A stretch of DNA of 15,268 nt from JAVZLQ01 sp049700035 (GCA_049700035.1 JBNAWC010000027.1:1-15268), one strand, 5' to 3'; positions 1 through 6,559 are shown, counted from the first letter of the stretch. A program made the numbers and translations. The notes: generated by a model from the sequence alone, not told the origin.

Positions 1-720
1 TTCAGCTACTGGGATATAGATGGCGCATCCCAAGGAAGCGGAGTAAACCCAATAGCGGTGATTATGAACTCTCCTAAAACGGCAACAGCTCATTACACGC
101 CAATAATAACATACACTCTCAAAATAGAAACAACAACAGGCGGCACAACTAACCCAACGCCGGGCACATACACTTACACTGCAGGTTCGCAGGTTCAAGT
201 TACCGCGGTTCCAAGTGGAGGCTACGTTTTCGATTATTGGGAACTTGACGGCATAAATGTTGGCACAGCCACTACGTACACGGTTACAATGAACGCTAAC
301 CACGTTCTAAAAGCCTTCTTTAGATCTGCACCGCCGCCTCTTTTAATTTCCATAAACCCAATGTCCGCCTCAATACTTGTCAATCAACAAATGATGTTCA
401 CATCAAACGTTACGGGTGGAACGTCTCCCTACACTTATCAATGGTATTTGAATGATGCAGCAATTTCAGGCGCGAATGGAACAAGCTGGACCTTTAAGCC
501 AACAGAGGCAGGCATATACTATGTGTATTTGAAGGTTTGGGACTACGCTGGCGGCATGGCACAATCTGGCACTGCAAGGGTAGTTGTTGCATCAATTCCT
601 GTTGGCGGCTACTCGGTTTCGCTAACCAAGGTGCCTTCAATAGCACCAGTAGCGGCATACGCTTTGGTCTTATGCCTATTCGGAACACTTCTCAGTCTAG
701 CAAAGCGCAAAAGAAAATAG
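1..720 (+). CDS. C-terminal part of a cell-surface anchored repeat protein (5' partial)
   Basis: The frame is open from the first base, so the gene begins outside the window; 239 residues are visible. Two InlB-B/bacterial-repeat-like units can be seen. The first is cut and ends near FSYWDIDG and TATAHYT. The second is complete (about residues 40-110 of the visible part), with the pattern G-x-y-y-x-a-G-x-x-v-x-v-x-A-x-P-x-x-G-Y-x-F-x-x-W. An Ig/PKD-like beta domain follows (about 115-200). The end is one hydrophobic helix (SIAPVAAYALVLCLFG) and a basic tail KRKRK, the layout of an archaeal surface protein with most of its mass outside the cell. The ligand or substrate cannot be told. The caspase-like membrane protein starts about 50 bp downstream on the same strand, so the two may share a transcript and a surface role. 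Confidence 0.8.
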   Translation, partial: FSYWDIDGASQGSGVNPIAVIMNSPKTATAHYTPIITYTLKIETTTGGTTNPTPGTYTYTAGSQVQVTAVPSGGYVFDYWELDGINVGTATTYTVTMNANHVLKAFFRSAPPPLLISINPMSASILVNQQMMFTSNVTGGTSPYTYQWYLNDAAISGANGTSWTFKPTEAGIYYVYLKVWDYAGGMAQSGTARVVVASIPVGGYSVSLTKVPSIAPVAAYALVLCLFGTLLSLAKRKRK

Positions 721-772
721 GTCATTCTGCTTCTTTAAACTTTGTTCTTTAGTATTCCAACGTGGAGTGCTG

Positions 773-1735
773 ATGGCGAAAAAGAAGATTTCGAAGGGAA
801 AGAAGCAGTTTACAACAAGACAGTTGATAATAATCTCCTTGCTTATCACCACTCTAACAATTTCAATTTTTCTTCTGTTCTACTATTTTCTTTGGGCGAG
901 TACAATTAAATTTTCCTTTAAAGCTGCAATAGTTGACCAGCTTGAGAGTGCATTTGAAAATCAAAGCTTTGTTGAAAACGTGACACAAATTCTACAGCAA
1001 TACAATTTCACCGTAATGCATAACAGAAGCGCGGAAATTAACGTAAATTTTTACAAGAACTTGCCAAAATCCAATTCGGGCGTAATCATATTCAGAGTTC
1101 ACTCGGCAATAAGAAACAGCACAAACGTTGTGGACTTTTTCACTTCGGAACGCTATAAAGATAAACTGTATGAAGAGTATGGGGATGCTTTAAGCGTTGC
1201 TTGGCTTCCATGGGAGCCGGGCATATACTATTTTGCAATAGGCCCAAAATTTGTCAAGTTCATGGATGGAGTTTTTCCAAAAAGTGTTGTCATAGCTATG
1301 GGCTGTAATAGCTTAAATGGCACCACAATGGCTCAAGCTTTCATAGATAGAGGCGCCAAACTATACATCGGCTGGACTGGAAGCGTTAGTATAGGCGATT
1401 CCGATAAAGCCACGCTTAAACTTTTAGAGTTATTGTTTATTCAGAACATGACCATCAAGGACGCTGTTAACCAATGTAATCGCATTCAATTTGAGTATCC
1501 AGGACGTCTCGATTACTTCCCAAAGGGTGCAGATGTGGACAACGAGAAAGTTTGGGATTTGGTTCTTGATTCTATTTCTCAATCTTCTGTTTTGCCAAAC
1601 CTTGGGGAATCAACGTTTTTCATGTTCGCGCCGTTTAGAGTGGCACTGCTATTAGAAAGCTCCAATTGCCCTTTCATAGTGTTTGGAGACAATGTTATAG
1701 AGGTGCGATCTAAGCGTGTCTCCCGAACATTTTAA
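773..1735 (+). CDS. Membrane-anchored caspase-fold (clan CD / CHAT-like) protein
   Basis: The protein has 320 residues. ATG 773 is chosen because GGAG at 764-767 lies 5 nt before it; GTG 767 is also in frame but overlaps that site. A basic N-terminus (MAKKKISKGKK) is followed by one membrane helix at about residues 18-42, so the rest should lie outside the cell. The body looks like a clan CD fold: a beta strand ending in the candidate catalytic His (VIIFRVHSA, H110), then a strand ending in the candidate Cys (VVIAMGCNS, C178), then a helix and G-A-x-L-Y-I-G-W-T-G-S, as in CHAT, gingipain and clostripain-type enzymes. Several N-x-S/T sites fit an extracellular protein. Its 3' end overlaps the convergent DUF5752 gene by 84 bp. 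The family call is from motif order only, and the substrate is unknown; loss of peptidase activity cannot be excluded. Confidence 0.7.
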   Translation: MAKKKISKGKKQFTTRQLIIISLLITTLTISIFLLFYYFLWASTIKFSFKAAIVDQLESAFENQSFVENVTQILQQYNFTVMHNRSAEINVNFYKNLPKSNSGVIIFRVHSAIRNSTNVVDFFTSERYKDKLYEEYGDALSVAWLPWEPGIYYFAIGPKFVKFMDGVFPKSVVIAMGCNSLNGTTMAQAFIDRGAKLYIGWTGSVSIGDSDKATLKLLELLFIQNMTIKDAVNQCNRIQFEYPGRLDYFPKGADVDNEKVWDLVLDSISQSSVLPNLGESTFFMFAPFRVALLLESSNCPFIVFGDNVIEVRSKRVSRTF

Positions 1736-1996
1736 GTCTCGAAGCTTCTTTATTGCTTCTGCTAACTCTTTATCTTCTAGGACTTCACTTATCCACTTTT
1801 CAAAGTCTCCTCGGTATAGGTGAAACTCGAGTGATTTAACGTTAACTTCTTTTATTTTTTTCATGAACTCTTTTAGGGATGCTGCGCTTTCGCCTGTGTA
1901 GTTTCCTATTGAGGTGAAGAAGTAGAATGCTTTTTCTCTGGGGAAGGTTTTTAGGATTTTCTGATTTGCCTCCTCTTTCAATGTGAACTTCTCCAA
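1652..1996 (-). CDS. DUF5752 family protein
   Basis: The protein has 114 residues and carries the family hallmark FYFFTSIGNYTG (about 25-36), then an S-L-x-E-F block and K-S-L-E-F-H-L-Y-R-G-D-F-E-K-W-I (about 54-69), which I recognise as DUF5752, an archaeal family of unknown function. No signal peptide or membrane helix is seen. The start is TTG 1996, with no clear ribosome binding site, so the exact N-terminus is uncertain. The gene lies 27 bp after the Lrp-type regulator on the same strand and could be co-transcribed with it. Its last 84 bp are antisense to the end of the caspase-fold gene. The family match supports this strand as coding in the overlap. Confidence 0.8.
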   Translation of the reverse strand: MEKFTLKEEANQKILKTFPREKAFYFFTSIGNYTGESAASLKEFMKKIKEVNVKSLEFHLYRGDFEKWISEVLEDKELAEAIKKLRDLKCSGDTLRSHLYNIVSKHYERAIGAF

Positions 1997-2023
1997 TTAT
2001 ATTAAATGTTCAACTTATTAAAT

Positions 2024-2515
2024 TTATTTCACTGTTCGACTTGCCACAGAAAACGTTGTTTCCTTAAACTTCTTCGTTATGATTGCGGTGCGAATTCTTA
2101 AGACACCTGGCAATGGAGCCACGGAATTGGCAATGAAAGAATGTAGTGCTTCTTGATCTTTGGCAATAACTTTTGCTATTACTTGCAGTTCCTCTGAAAG
2201 CGACATGTACACTTCCAGTATTTGTTGAAAGTTGCTGAGGGTTTTTGCAACTTTTTCGCTTTCTTTTGGGTCTGTGTATATTGCCATTATGGCGGTTATG
2301 TTTTTTTCTCCGATGTTTTCTGTGTCAATTATTGCTGTGTACTGTTTTATTACTCCGTATTTCTCTAATCGTCTTATTCTGTCGTATACTGTTGAGTGGG
2401 CTATTCCTAAGCGCTTTCCTATGTCAGTGTATGTTTGCCTAGCATCTGTTTGTAATGCCTCTAGAATTTTGTAGTCTAAGGCGTCTAGAGATATCGCATT
2501 ACTTCTAATCTTCAA
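2024..2515 (-). CDS. Lrp/AsnC family transcriptional regulator
   Basis: The protein has 163 residues, the usual length of the family. An N-terminal winged helix-turn-helix (about residues 10-60) contains LDYKILEALQTDARQTYTDIG, with the recognition helix near STVYDRIRRLEKYGVI. A C-terminal RAM/AsnC ligand-binding domain (about 70-150) contains the dipped strand pattern TAIMAIYT and the loop V-Y-M-S-L-S-E. Such proteins form dimers or octamers and regulate amino-acid or energy metabolism genes, often including their own. Start is TTG 2515 with GGGGAG about 10 nt upstream. It is transcribed away from the gene at 2786, and the shared intergenic region holds two strong dyads that could be its operators. 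The effector cannot be deduced. Confidence 0.88.
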   Translation of the reverse strand: MKIRSNAISLDALDYKILEALQTDARQTYTDIGKRLGIAHSTVYDRIRRLEKYGVIKQYTAIIDTENIGEKNITAIMAIYTDPKESEKVAKTLSNFQQILEVYMSLSEELQVIAKVIAKDQEALHSFIANSVAPLPGVLRIRTAIITKKFKETTFSVASRTVK

Positions 2516-2566
2516 ATAGCTTCTGCTCCCCTTTATTACCGTATTTTCTCTGGATTTATTGCTTTT

Positions 2567-2575
2567 TGTCGGAAA
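2567..2575. promoter_or_regulatory. Single half-site TGTCGGAAA near the lrp-type promoter
   Basis: TGTCGGAAA is the reverse complement of TTTCCGACA at 2682-2690. It lies just upstream of a weak TATA-like AT stretch (about 2555-2562) that could serve the Lrp-type gene. The same word near both divergent promoters suggests one regulator acting on both. Confidence 0.35.
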
Positions 2576-2609
2576 GGTGTAGAAAAATTTATTGTTTTCC
2601 CTTAAAACT

Positions 2610-2631
2610 TTTAATGATATATTTCATTAAA
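2610..2631. promoter_or_regulatory. 22-bp perfect dyad TTTAATGA-N6-TCATTAAA
   Basis: TTTAATGA at 2610-2617 and TCATTAAA at 2624-2631 are exact inverted copies around the spacer TATATT. The dyad lies in the middle of the divergent region between the Lrp-type gene and the gene at 2786. AT-rich palindromes of this size are typical of Lrp-family sites, but the assignment is inference. The core could also act as a TATA element. Confidence 0.45.
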
Positions 2632-2680
2632 CGTGCGTTGAACAGTCGTTTTTGGAACAATTTTTCCGAATAAATTTAAG

Positions 2681-2703
2681 TTTTCCGACATTTTTACGGA
2701 AAA
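2681..2703. promoter_or_regulatory. Dyad TTTTCCG-N9-CGGAAAA upstream of the gene at 2786
   Basis: TTTTCCG (2681-2687) and CGGAAAA (2697-2703) are perfect inverted 7-mers with 9 bases between them. A third copy of TTTTCCG lies at 2662-2668. A TATA-like TTTAAATTT follows at 2717-2725, so the dyad is just upstream of the probable promoter of the gene at 2786, where a regulator could act. Confidence 0.45.
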
Positions 2704-2716
2704 GTTAGCAAATAAG

Positions 2717-2725
2717 TTTAAATTT
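2717..2725 (+). promoter_or_regulatory. TATA-like box for the gene at 2786
   Basis: TTTAAATTT is flanked upstream by the TTTTCCG dyad. With archaeal spacing of about 25 bases, transcription would begin near 2745, giving a leader of about 40 nt that ends in GTGAT before ATG 2786. The leader holds the repeat TAGAATATT (2739-2747 and 2752-2760). Confidence 0.4.
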
Positions 2726-2785
2726 GAGTGTGACGTAATAGAATATTGTTCTAGAATATTCTAACAGATAGGTCGTGATTTGAAC

Positions 2786-3274
2786 ATGAAGATGCCTAAG
2801 GTCTGGGAGATTCTTGAAAAGTTTAAATCCATATGTAACCGTCGCGGTTGGAAGGCTTCCGAGAATGAGGATTTGATTCGCATTGGTGACGAGTATCACA
2901 ATTTTTTGTATGTTAGAGACATTCCTCTATCATCATTTAAGAAAATTGCCTCAAGCAGAAAATGCGCAGTTCAGGAGGGTTTGTCTTACAGAGTTGTTGA
3001 AGCCGCGTATACTGCCTGGCTTTTTTTGGAGCCCCCTTCAAAGGCGCTTTTACTAGAGATTCTTGAAAATCCAGAATTTTACGGGCATATTGCGCTTTAC
3101 GATTTAAGTCCGTTGTTGGAGGGGAAAAATCTCTGTGCAAAAATAAACGAGACTGGGAGCCTTGTTTTTCAAGAGTTTGAGAATTTTCTTGAGAGAGAGT
3201 TAAACGTTAAGTTTGAGGCTATTACGCTTTCGGGCGGTCGCTTGTTATTGAACGATGTTGCTGTTGAAAGTTAA
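2786..3274 (+). CDS. Uncharacterised cytosolic protein
   Basis: The protein has 162 residues and no family I recognise. ATG 2786 is chosen because GTGAT (2775-2779), complementary to the 16S tail, lies 6 nt before it; a TTG 6 bases earlier is less likely. It is a soluble mixed alpha/beta sequence with no membrane segment or signal. Visible features are an aromatic and charged N-terminus (VWEILEKFKSICNRRGW), a middle with Y-T-A-W-L-F-L-E-P-P, and an acidic C-terminal half (FQEFENFLERELNVKFEAI). It follows a region dense in dyads and lies divergent from the Lrp-type gene, so it may be a target of that regulator. The coiled-coil gene follows after 66 bp on the same strand. The coding call rests on length, start signals and codon pattern. 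Confidence 0.7.
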   Translation: MKMPKVWEILEKFKSICNRRGWKASENEDLIRIGDEYHNFLYVRDIPLSSFKKIASSRKCAVQEGLSYRVVEAAYTAWLFLEPPSKALLLEILENPEFYGHIALYDLSPLLEGKNLCAKINETGSLVFQEFENFLERELNVKFEAITLSGGRLLLNDVAVES

Positions 3275-3340
3275 AGTTTATCACGTAATTTCAAAGGTTT
3301 GATAAGGGTGAACGTTTAAAATATATTTTGTGAGGCTGAG

Positions 3341-3904
3341 ATGTCGCAGGATGCTGAAAAGATAAAGAGGCTTGTTGAGTTTAAGGAGAAACTTGAAAAT
3401 AGAATTGAGCAGCTTAAGTCTGAACTTGAAGAGCTAGAAACAACGCTTGAACTTGTTAAGTCAATTTTGTTAGAGAAAGGATTCAAACGGGCAGAGATAG
3501 CTGCGAAAACTGAGGCTGAAGCAGCGCCTGCGCCAATGGCAGAGTATGAAAGTGTGATCCAGCTGAAGGCTACGTCTGGCGAGTTGCTTGCAACGCTTTA
3601 TGTGGGTGAAGGTTTCCTGCGTGTTGTGCCAGCCGAAGATAAAAGTTTCAATGTTAATACGCCGCCGTTTAATCCTTTTCTTGTTGAAAGGGTTTTGATG
3701 AAGATGCAGGAGAAGGATTTAGAGTTGGCAAGGGTTGGGCAGTTGCCGCCAGAAAAGGTGTTTTCGTATAATGTTGTTAAGGATGGCGATGTTTTACGTG
3801 AAATTCACGTTAAGAATGTTGATGAGGATCGTTTGAGGGAGCTTAAATCGAGTATTCGTTGGACTTTGGAGAAGATGTATGAAAAAATGAATGAGCAAAG
3901 CTAA
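3341..3904 (+). CDS. Uncharacterised coiled-coil protein
   Basis: The protein has 187 residues; GAGG at 3332-3335 places ATG 3341. Residues about 5-45 form a clear heptad-rich coiled coil (KRLVEFKEKLENRIEQLKSE and onward). An Ala/Glu/Pro linker follows (about 55-67), then a globular part with strands such as LATLYVGEGFLRVVP and a stretch NVNTPPFNPFLVERVLMKM. The C-terminal helix (about 160-185) is again amphipathic. I do not recognise the family. A coiled coil plus a small globular domain suggests oligomerisation or a scaffold or chromatin-type role, but nothing in the sequence shows an activity. It ends 6 bp short of the convergent DUF2148 gene. Confidence 0.7.
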   Translation: MSQDAEKIKRLVEFKEKLENRIEQLKSELEELETTLELVKSILLEKGFKRAEIAAKTEAEAAPAPMAEYESVIQLKATSGELLATLYVGEGFLRVVPAEDKSFNVNTPPFNPFLVERVLMKMQEKDLELARVGQLPPEKVFSYNVVKDGDVLREIHVKNVDEDRLRELKSSIRWTLEKMYEKMNEQS

Positions 3905-3910
3905 GCGCGT

Positions 3911-4471
3911 TTAGCGTCTGTCAAAGTATATGTTTTTGCCTTTTGCTGATATGGGGATTCCCATGATGACTGTTGCTTCTGGTAGCAGTTTTAATCTTAT
4001 GGCGGCTGTGCCTACTCGGTACATGATGCGGTTGTCAACGTTTAACATGCTTGCGATTTTAACTGCTGAGCCTAGGGCTATTCCGAGGTCTAGGGCTTTG
4101 AAGATGCAGTTTGGTCCATAGAAGTCTTGTCCAAGCTTTTTCTCTTTTCCGTCGAATTCTTTGCAGTTTTTGCTGCCGCACGCGCTGCAGTTTAGTCCTA
4201 CACTTTTGTTTCCTCTAACGCCAATTAAAACGACTGCTTCTGAGTCTCTGACGTTTTTTGCGTCTCTTTTGAAGCCTTCAATTTTTCTTTCTTCGGCTAT
4301 TTTTTCCATCATTTCAGCTATGGCTTCCTTTTCCTTGTCATAAACTATACATGTTAATATGTCGTCAATGCCCGCTGTTTTTGGGGCTGTTCTTGCAGCT
4401 ATTAACATCAGCTGAGCGGTTTCGAGAAGCCCATCATGTTCGCCTTTCATACTTTCAATTGTTGGGCACAT
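3911..4471 (-). CDS. DUF2148 (ferredoxin-domain) redox protein
   Basis: The protein has 186 residues, full length for the DUF2148 / COG4739 group. Cys motifs are N-C-S-A-C-G-S-K-N-C (C95, C98, C103) and G-P-N-C (C122), likely Fe-S cluster ligands. The family end pattern GIALGSAVKIASMLNVDNRI-MYRVGTAA is present. Start ATG 4471 is supported by GTGAT 6 nt upstream (4478-4482 in plus coordinates). It is predicted cytosolic. It is the last gene of the minus-strand train that begins with cbiM, 68 bp after the 44-residue membrane protein. The family has no assigned reaction; an electron-transfer or redox role is suggested by its cysteines only. Confidence 0.85.
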   Translation of the reverse strand: MCPTIESMKGEHDGLLETAQLMLIAARTAPKTAGIDDILTCIVYDKEKEAIAEMMEKIAEERKIEGFKRDAKNVRDSEAVVLIGVRGNKSVGLNCSACGSKNCKEFDGKEKKLGQDFYGPNCIFKALDLGIALGSAVKIASMLNVDNRIMYRVGTAAIRLKLLPEATVIMGIPISAKGKNIYFDRR

Positions 4472-4539
4472 TATGGCATCACACGCTTTTTAGGTTGTTA
4501 TGCGTTTACGTCTGGCTGGTTTGGTTTAAAACCCTTTTT

Positions 4540-4674
4540 CTAGAATGGTCTAAAAACGTTTTTTAAAAGTTCAATCACTTTGCTCAGTTGTCCAGTGTAG
4601 ATGCCTATTGCAAGAAACGAGAATCCAAGCAGTAAGAGGAGGGCGCCCATTACTCGTTTTTCTTGGATGTCCAT
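4540..4674 (-). CDS. Small single-helix membrane protein (44 aa)
   Basis: This short gene has strong translation signals. GAGGTGA (4681-4687 in plus coordinates) overlaps the stop codon of the thioredoxin gene and lies exactly 6 nt before ATG 4674. The product starts MDIQEKRVMG, continues with one hydrophobic helix (about residues 9-28, ALLLLLGFSFLAIGIY) and ends with a short amphipathic tail, SKVIELLKNVFRPF. It looks like a membrane anchor or small modulator that is translationally coupled to the thioredoxin. I do not recognise a family. Alternative ATG 4679 hits a stop after nine codons, which supports 4674. Its neighbours suggest it could tether or assist the thioredoxin or the DUF2148 protein, which is inference. 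Confidence 0.65.
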   Translation of the reverse strand: MDIQEKRVMGALLLLLGFSFLAIGIYTGQLSKVIELLKNVFRPF

Positions 4675-4680
4675 AGCATT

Positions 4681-5115
4681 TCACCTCAAGTGCTTGTTTA
4701 GGATGGCTTCTATGCTGCTTTTTGGGACAAGCCCAACTATTCTGTCAACTTCTTTCCCGTTCTTCATTAGCACAAGTGTTGGGATACTAAAGATTTGGAA
4801 GCGTTCCGCTGTCTGCGGGTTCTCATCAACGTTTAGCTTTCCGATTAAAATTTTTCCAGCGTATTCTTTGCATAATTCATCGATTGTTGGGGCGAGTGCT
4901 CGGCATGGACCGCACCATGGAGCCCAAAAATCTATTAAGGCTAAGGCGTTTTTGTTGATTATACTGTCAAAGTTTGAATCTGTTAAATGCGTGGGTTCTG
5001 TCGGCATTTCTTCCTTCTCCTTTAGGGTTTTCATCAACTTTTGCAGTTTCTTTGCGCGTATGTGTTCAAGTTCTTTGTCTTCGTCTGATATAAATTGTTC
5101 GCGTTTTCCACTCAT
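4681..5115 (-). CDS. Thioredoxin with N-terminal charged extension
   Basis: The protein has 144 residues. A thioredoxin domain fills about residues 42-144, with the active site W-C-G-P-C (C68, C71), the preceding FWAPW and the cis-proline loop S-I-P-T (P112). The first 40 residues are an extra, strongly charged helix (DEDKELEHIRAKKLQKLMK) not found in minimal thioredoxins; it has some likeness to the N-terminus of PDCD5-type proteins and may bind a partner. ATG 5115 follows GAGG by 4 nt, and that site overlaps the stop of the DUF1893 gene, so the two are coupled. It should act in the cytosol as a dithiol reductant. Its place between DUF1893 and a Cys-rich DUF2148 protein suggests that one of these could be a substrate. 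Confidence 0.92.
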   Translation of the reverse strand: MSGKREQFISDEDKELEHIRAKKLQKLMKTLKEKEEMPTEPTHLTDSNFDSIINKNALALIDFWAPWCGPCRALAPTIDELCKEYAGKILIGKLNVDENPQTAERFQIFSIPTLVLMKNGKEVDRIVGLVPKSSIEAILNKHLR

Positions 5116-5121
5116 GCTTCC

Positions 5122-5409
5122 TCATCCGTCGCCTTTCAGTTTGTTTTGAAGAACCTTAAACTTTATGTAGGCTTCGGCTGGATTTGTTAGTTCGTCTGCA
5201 AGCTTTTCGAATGGACAAATTTCAGTCTTGTTTGGAGCTAAAATTTTTTCAACGAGCGTTTCCAATTCGTGCTGAATCGCGTACTTTTGGAGAACACTTC
5301 TGGCTTTTTCGCTTAATACAATTGCATAGACAGCCCTCACTTTTGCCTCAGCGCATAATAGTGCTATTGCTTTCCCAACAACTTTGTTCGCGACGGAGCT
5401 TCCACGCAT
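5122..5409 (-). CDS. DUF1893 protein, C-terminal part after a frameshift
   Basis: The 95 residues match the second half of the DUF1893 fold: G-S-S-V-A-N-K-V-V-G-K-A near the start, A-x-V-R-A-V-Y-A, and near the end I-C-P-F-E-K-L and NPAEAYIKF. The N-terminal half of the family lies immediately upstream in another frame (5364-5558). The two join into about 145 residues, a normal family length, if one base is gained or a -1 slip occurs in the A6 run at 5409-5414 (minus strand). Translation could also restart at ATG 5409, which overlaps the upstream reading frame. The stop overlaps the ribosome binding site of the thioredoxin gene. Function of the family is not known. Confidence 0.7.
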   Translation of the reverse strand: MRGSSVANKVVGKAIALLCAEAKVRAVYAIVLSEKARSVLQKYAIQHELETLVEKILAPNKTEICPFEKLADELTNPAEAYIKFKVLQNKLKGDG

Positions 5410-5558
5410 TTTTTCTCCAAGTTTTCCATAGCTTCTAGGAAACCTGAGATTCCATAAGATGCTGTTTCAAAAAGGATTTCGCCATTTTTTACTATGGAAA
5501 GTGTCAAGTGCCTTTGCTTTAGCCTTGTTTTGGCTATTTCTAAATCATTGTTTTCCAT
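5364..5558 (-). CDS. DUF1893 protein, N-terminal part before a frameshift
   Basis: The frame gives 64 residues, of which the first 47 or so look like the normal DUF1893 start: D-L-E-I-A-K-T-R-L, then LTLSIVKNGEILF and ISGFLEAMENLEKK. After EKK, at an A6 run, the frame leaves the family and reads about 17 unrelated residues to a stop, while the -1 frame continues the domain. ATG 5558 lies 28 bp after the FmdE-like gene; no strong ribosome binding site is seen, so this gene may depend on read-through translation from upstream. A sequencing or assembly indel, a true mutation, or a programmed -1 shift would each explain it. Confidence 0.65.
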   Translation of the reverse strand: MENNDLEIAKTRLKQRHLTLSIVKNGEILFETASYGISGFLEAMENLEKKCVEAPSRTKLLGKQ

Positions 5559-5586
5559 TTTAGGTTTAAGGGTTATTTCAAGCTAT

Positions 5587-6012
5587 TTATTGCTTTTCCA
5601 CAGTAAACATCTCGTTGTCAGAAGTGCGCGCTACTATCCGCGCCAATTCCTCATTTGGCACTCCTTGTGAGAGTTTTTGTTTAAGTTCTTCTACCAACTG
5701 GGGCTTCACATAAACTTTTATGGATTTTCGAGTTTTCTGCGACTTGAAATGTGCTGCTATCTCTTTTTCAGTTTCCTCTATTGAGAGTTTTCCATTTCCA
5801 ACAGTGCACTGGGTTGACGCTTGAATTCCATCAATGATGCATGAAAAAGGCGTTATCATAGGAACTTTAACAGATACTTTCATTTCTTCGTTCAATGTTT
5901 TCTTCGCGTATTCGCCTATCCTGACACCAACAACTAAAAATGGACCTAGATGTCCATGAAGCTCCTTTGCCTTTTTTATCGCGGAATCAAGTTTCTCGTG
6001 TGTTTTGGGCAC
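5587..6012 (-). CDS. FmdE-like protein (FwdE/FmdE domain)
   Basis: The protein has 141 residues. It carries the FmdE-type signature H-G-H-L-G-P-F (H19, H21) followed by VVGVRIG, then P-F-S-C-I-I-D-G-I-Q (C58, D61) and Q-C-T-V-G-N-G-K-L (C69). These His/Cys residues sit where the family binds metal. The C-terminal zinc-ribbon of full subunit E proteins is absent, so this is a stand-alone domain and not evidence for formylmethanofuran dehydrogenase here. GTG 6012 follows GGAG by 8 nt and overlaps the end of the S-component-like gene by 26 bp, showing close coupling. Its place behind CbiM/CbiN suggests a metal-handling or metal-dependent redox role, which is inference. Confidence 0.82.
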   Translation of the reverse strand: MPKTHEKLDSAIKKAKELHGHLGPFLVVGVRIGEYAKKTLNEEMKVSVKVPMITPFSCIIDGIQASTQCTVGNGKLSIEETEKEIAAHFKSQKTRKSIKVYVKPQLVEELKQKLSQGVPNEELARIVARTSDNEMFTVEKQ

Positions 6013-6559
6013 TTATGAGTCTCCTTACGTTTGCTTTTTCTAAGGCGCCTATAACTGGCAACGTTATAGCCAAGCTTAATATTCCGCCTAGCAGGTGGAG
6101 TGCACCCCAGAATGTCAGCGCCCACTCTATTGTTGCCCACTCTAAAGTTTTGTCGCTGAAGAATATGCCGATGATTATTCCAGCGAAGTATGCGGATATT
6201 GTTGTTGCAAAAATTGTTGCGGCTAAATGTTTCGGTTTTGGATTAATTTTATGTTTGCTCGCAAGCATAAGCGCATCAAATAGTATTGCTGAGAGTGCGA
6301 ATCCTATCATGTGCGGCGAGGGTCTCAGCATTAGCACTATTATGGCGCCTATTATGCCGACCATGGATGCTGTTCCAAACTTGCCAGTAGCCCAAGTTGT
6401 TAACAAAAGCGTGAAGAAAACCGAGAAATCGCATAGTATTGGGAGCCTCCACAACTGGAAGCCCAGTGGACCAACGTTTATGTTAAGAACTGCCCACAAA
6501 GCGCAGAAAAATCCTACTAACGCTATGTCTTGTGCTGTTAAGTGTTTTTTGTTATGCAC
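5987..6559 (-). CDS. Multi-spanning membrane protein, ECF S-component-like
   Basis: The chosen product has 190 residues with about six hydrophobic segments and almost no large soluble loop. The start is GTG 6559: GGTGA lies 5 nt before it and it overlaps the cbiN stop by 8 bp; an upstream TTG at 6589 is possible but lacks such a signal. The order of features (ALVGFFCALWAVLNINVGP, then LWRLPILCDFSVFF and a G-x-x-G-x-x-G-x-I region) resembles substrate-binding S-components of energy-coupling-factor transporters. No ATPase or T-component gene is in the window. Its tight place after cbiM-cbiN suggests it adds to metal or corrinoid-precursor uptake. The family assignment is moderate, and a related membrane family cannot be excluded. 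Confidence 0.65.
   Translation of the reverse strand: MHNKKHLTAQDIALVGFFCALWAVLNINVGPLGFQLWRLPILCDFSVFFTLLLTTWATGKFGTASMVGIIGAIIVLMLRPSPHMIGFALSAILFDALMLASKHKINPKPKHLAATIFATTISAYFAGIIIGIFFSDKTLEWATIEWALTFWGALHLLGGILSLAITLPVIGALEKANVRRLISAQNTRET

Noticed and set aside
1..345. Near-repeats in the surface protein as a CRISPR or DNA repeat array
   Set aside because: The similarity is at the protein level between InlB-type units, without identical DNA repeats or spacers.
3315..3329. TATA-like TTTAAAATATATTTT before the coiled-coil gene
   Set aside because: It lies only about 19 bases from ATG 3341, so a transcript started from it would miss the ribosome binding site and start codon.
4601..5149. 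182-codon plus-strand frame
   Set aside because: It is antisense to the thioredoxin gene with its WCGPC site.
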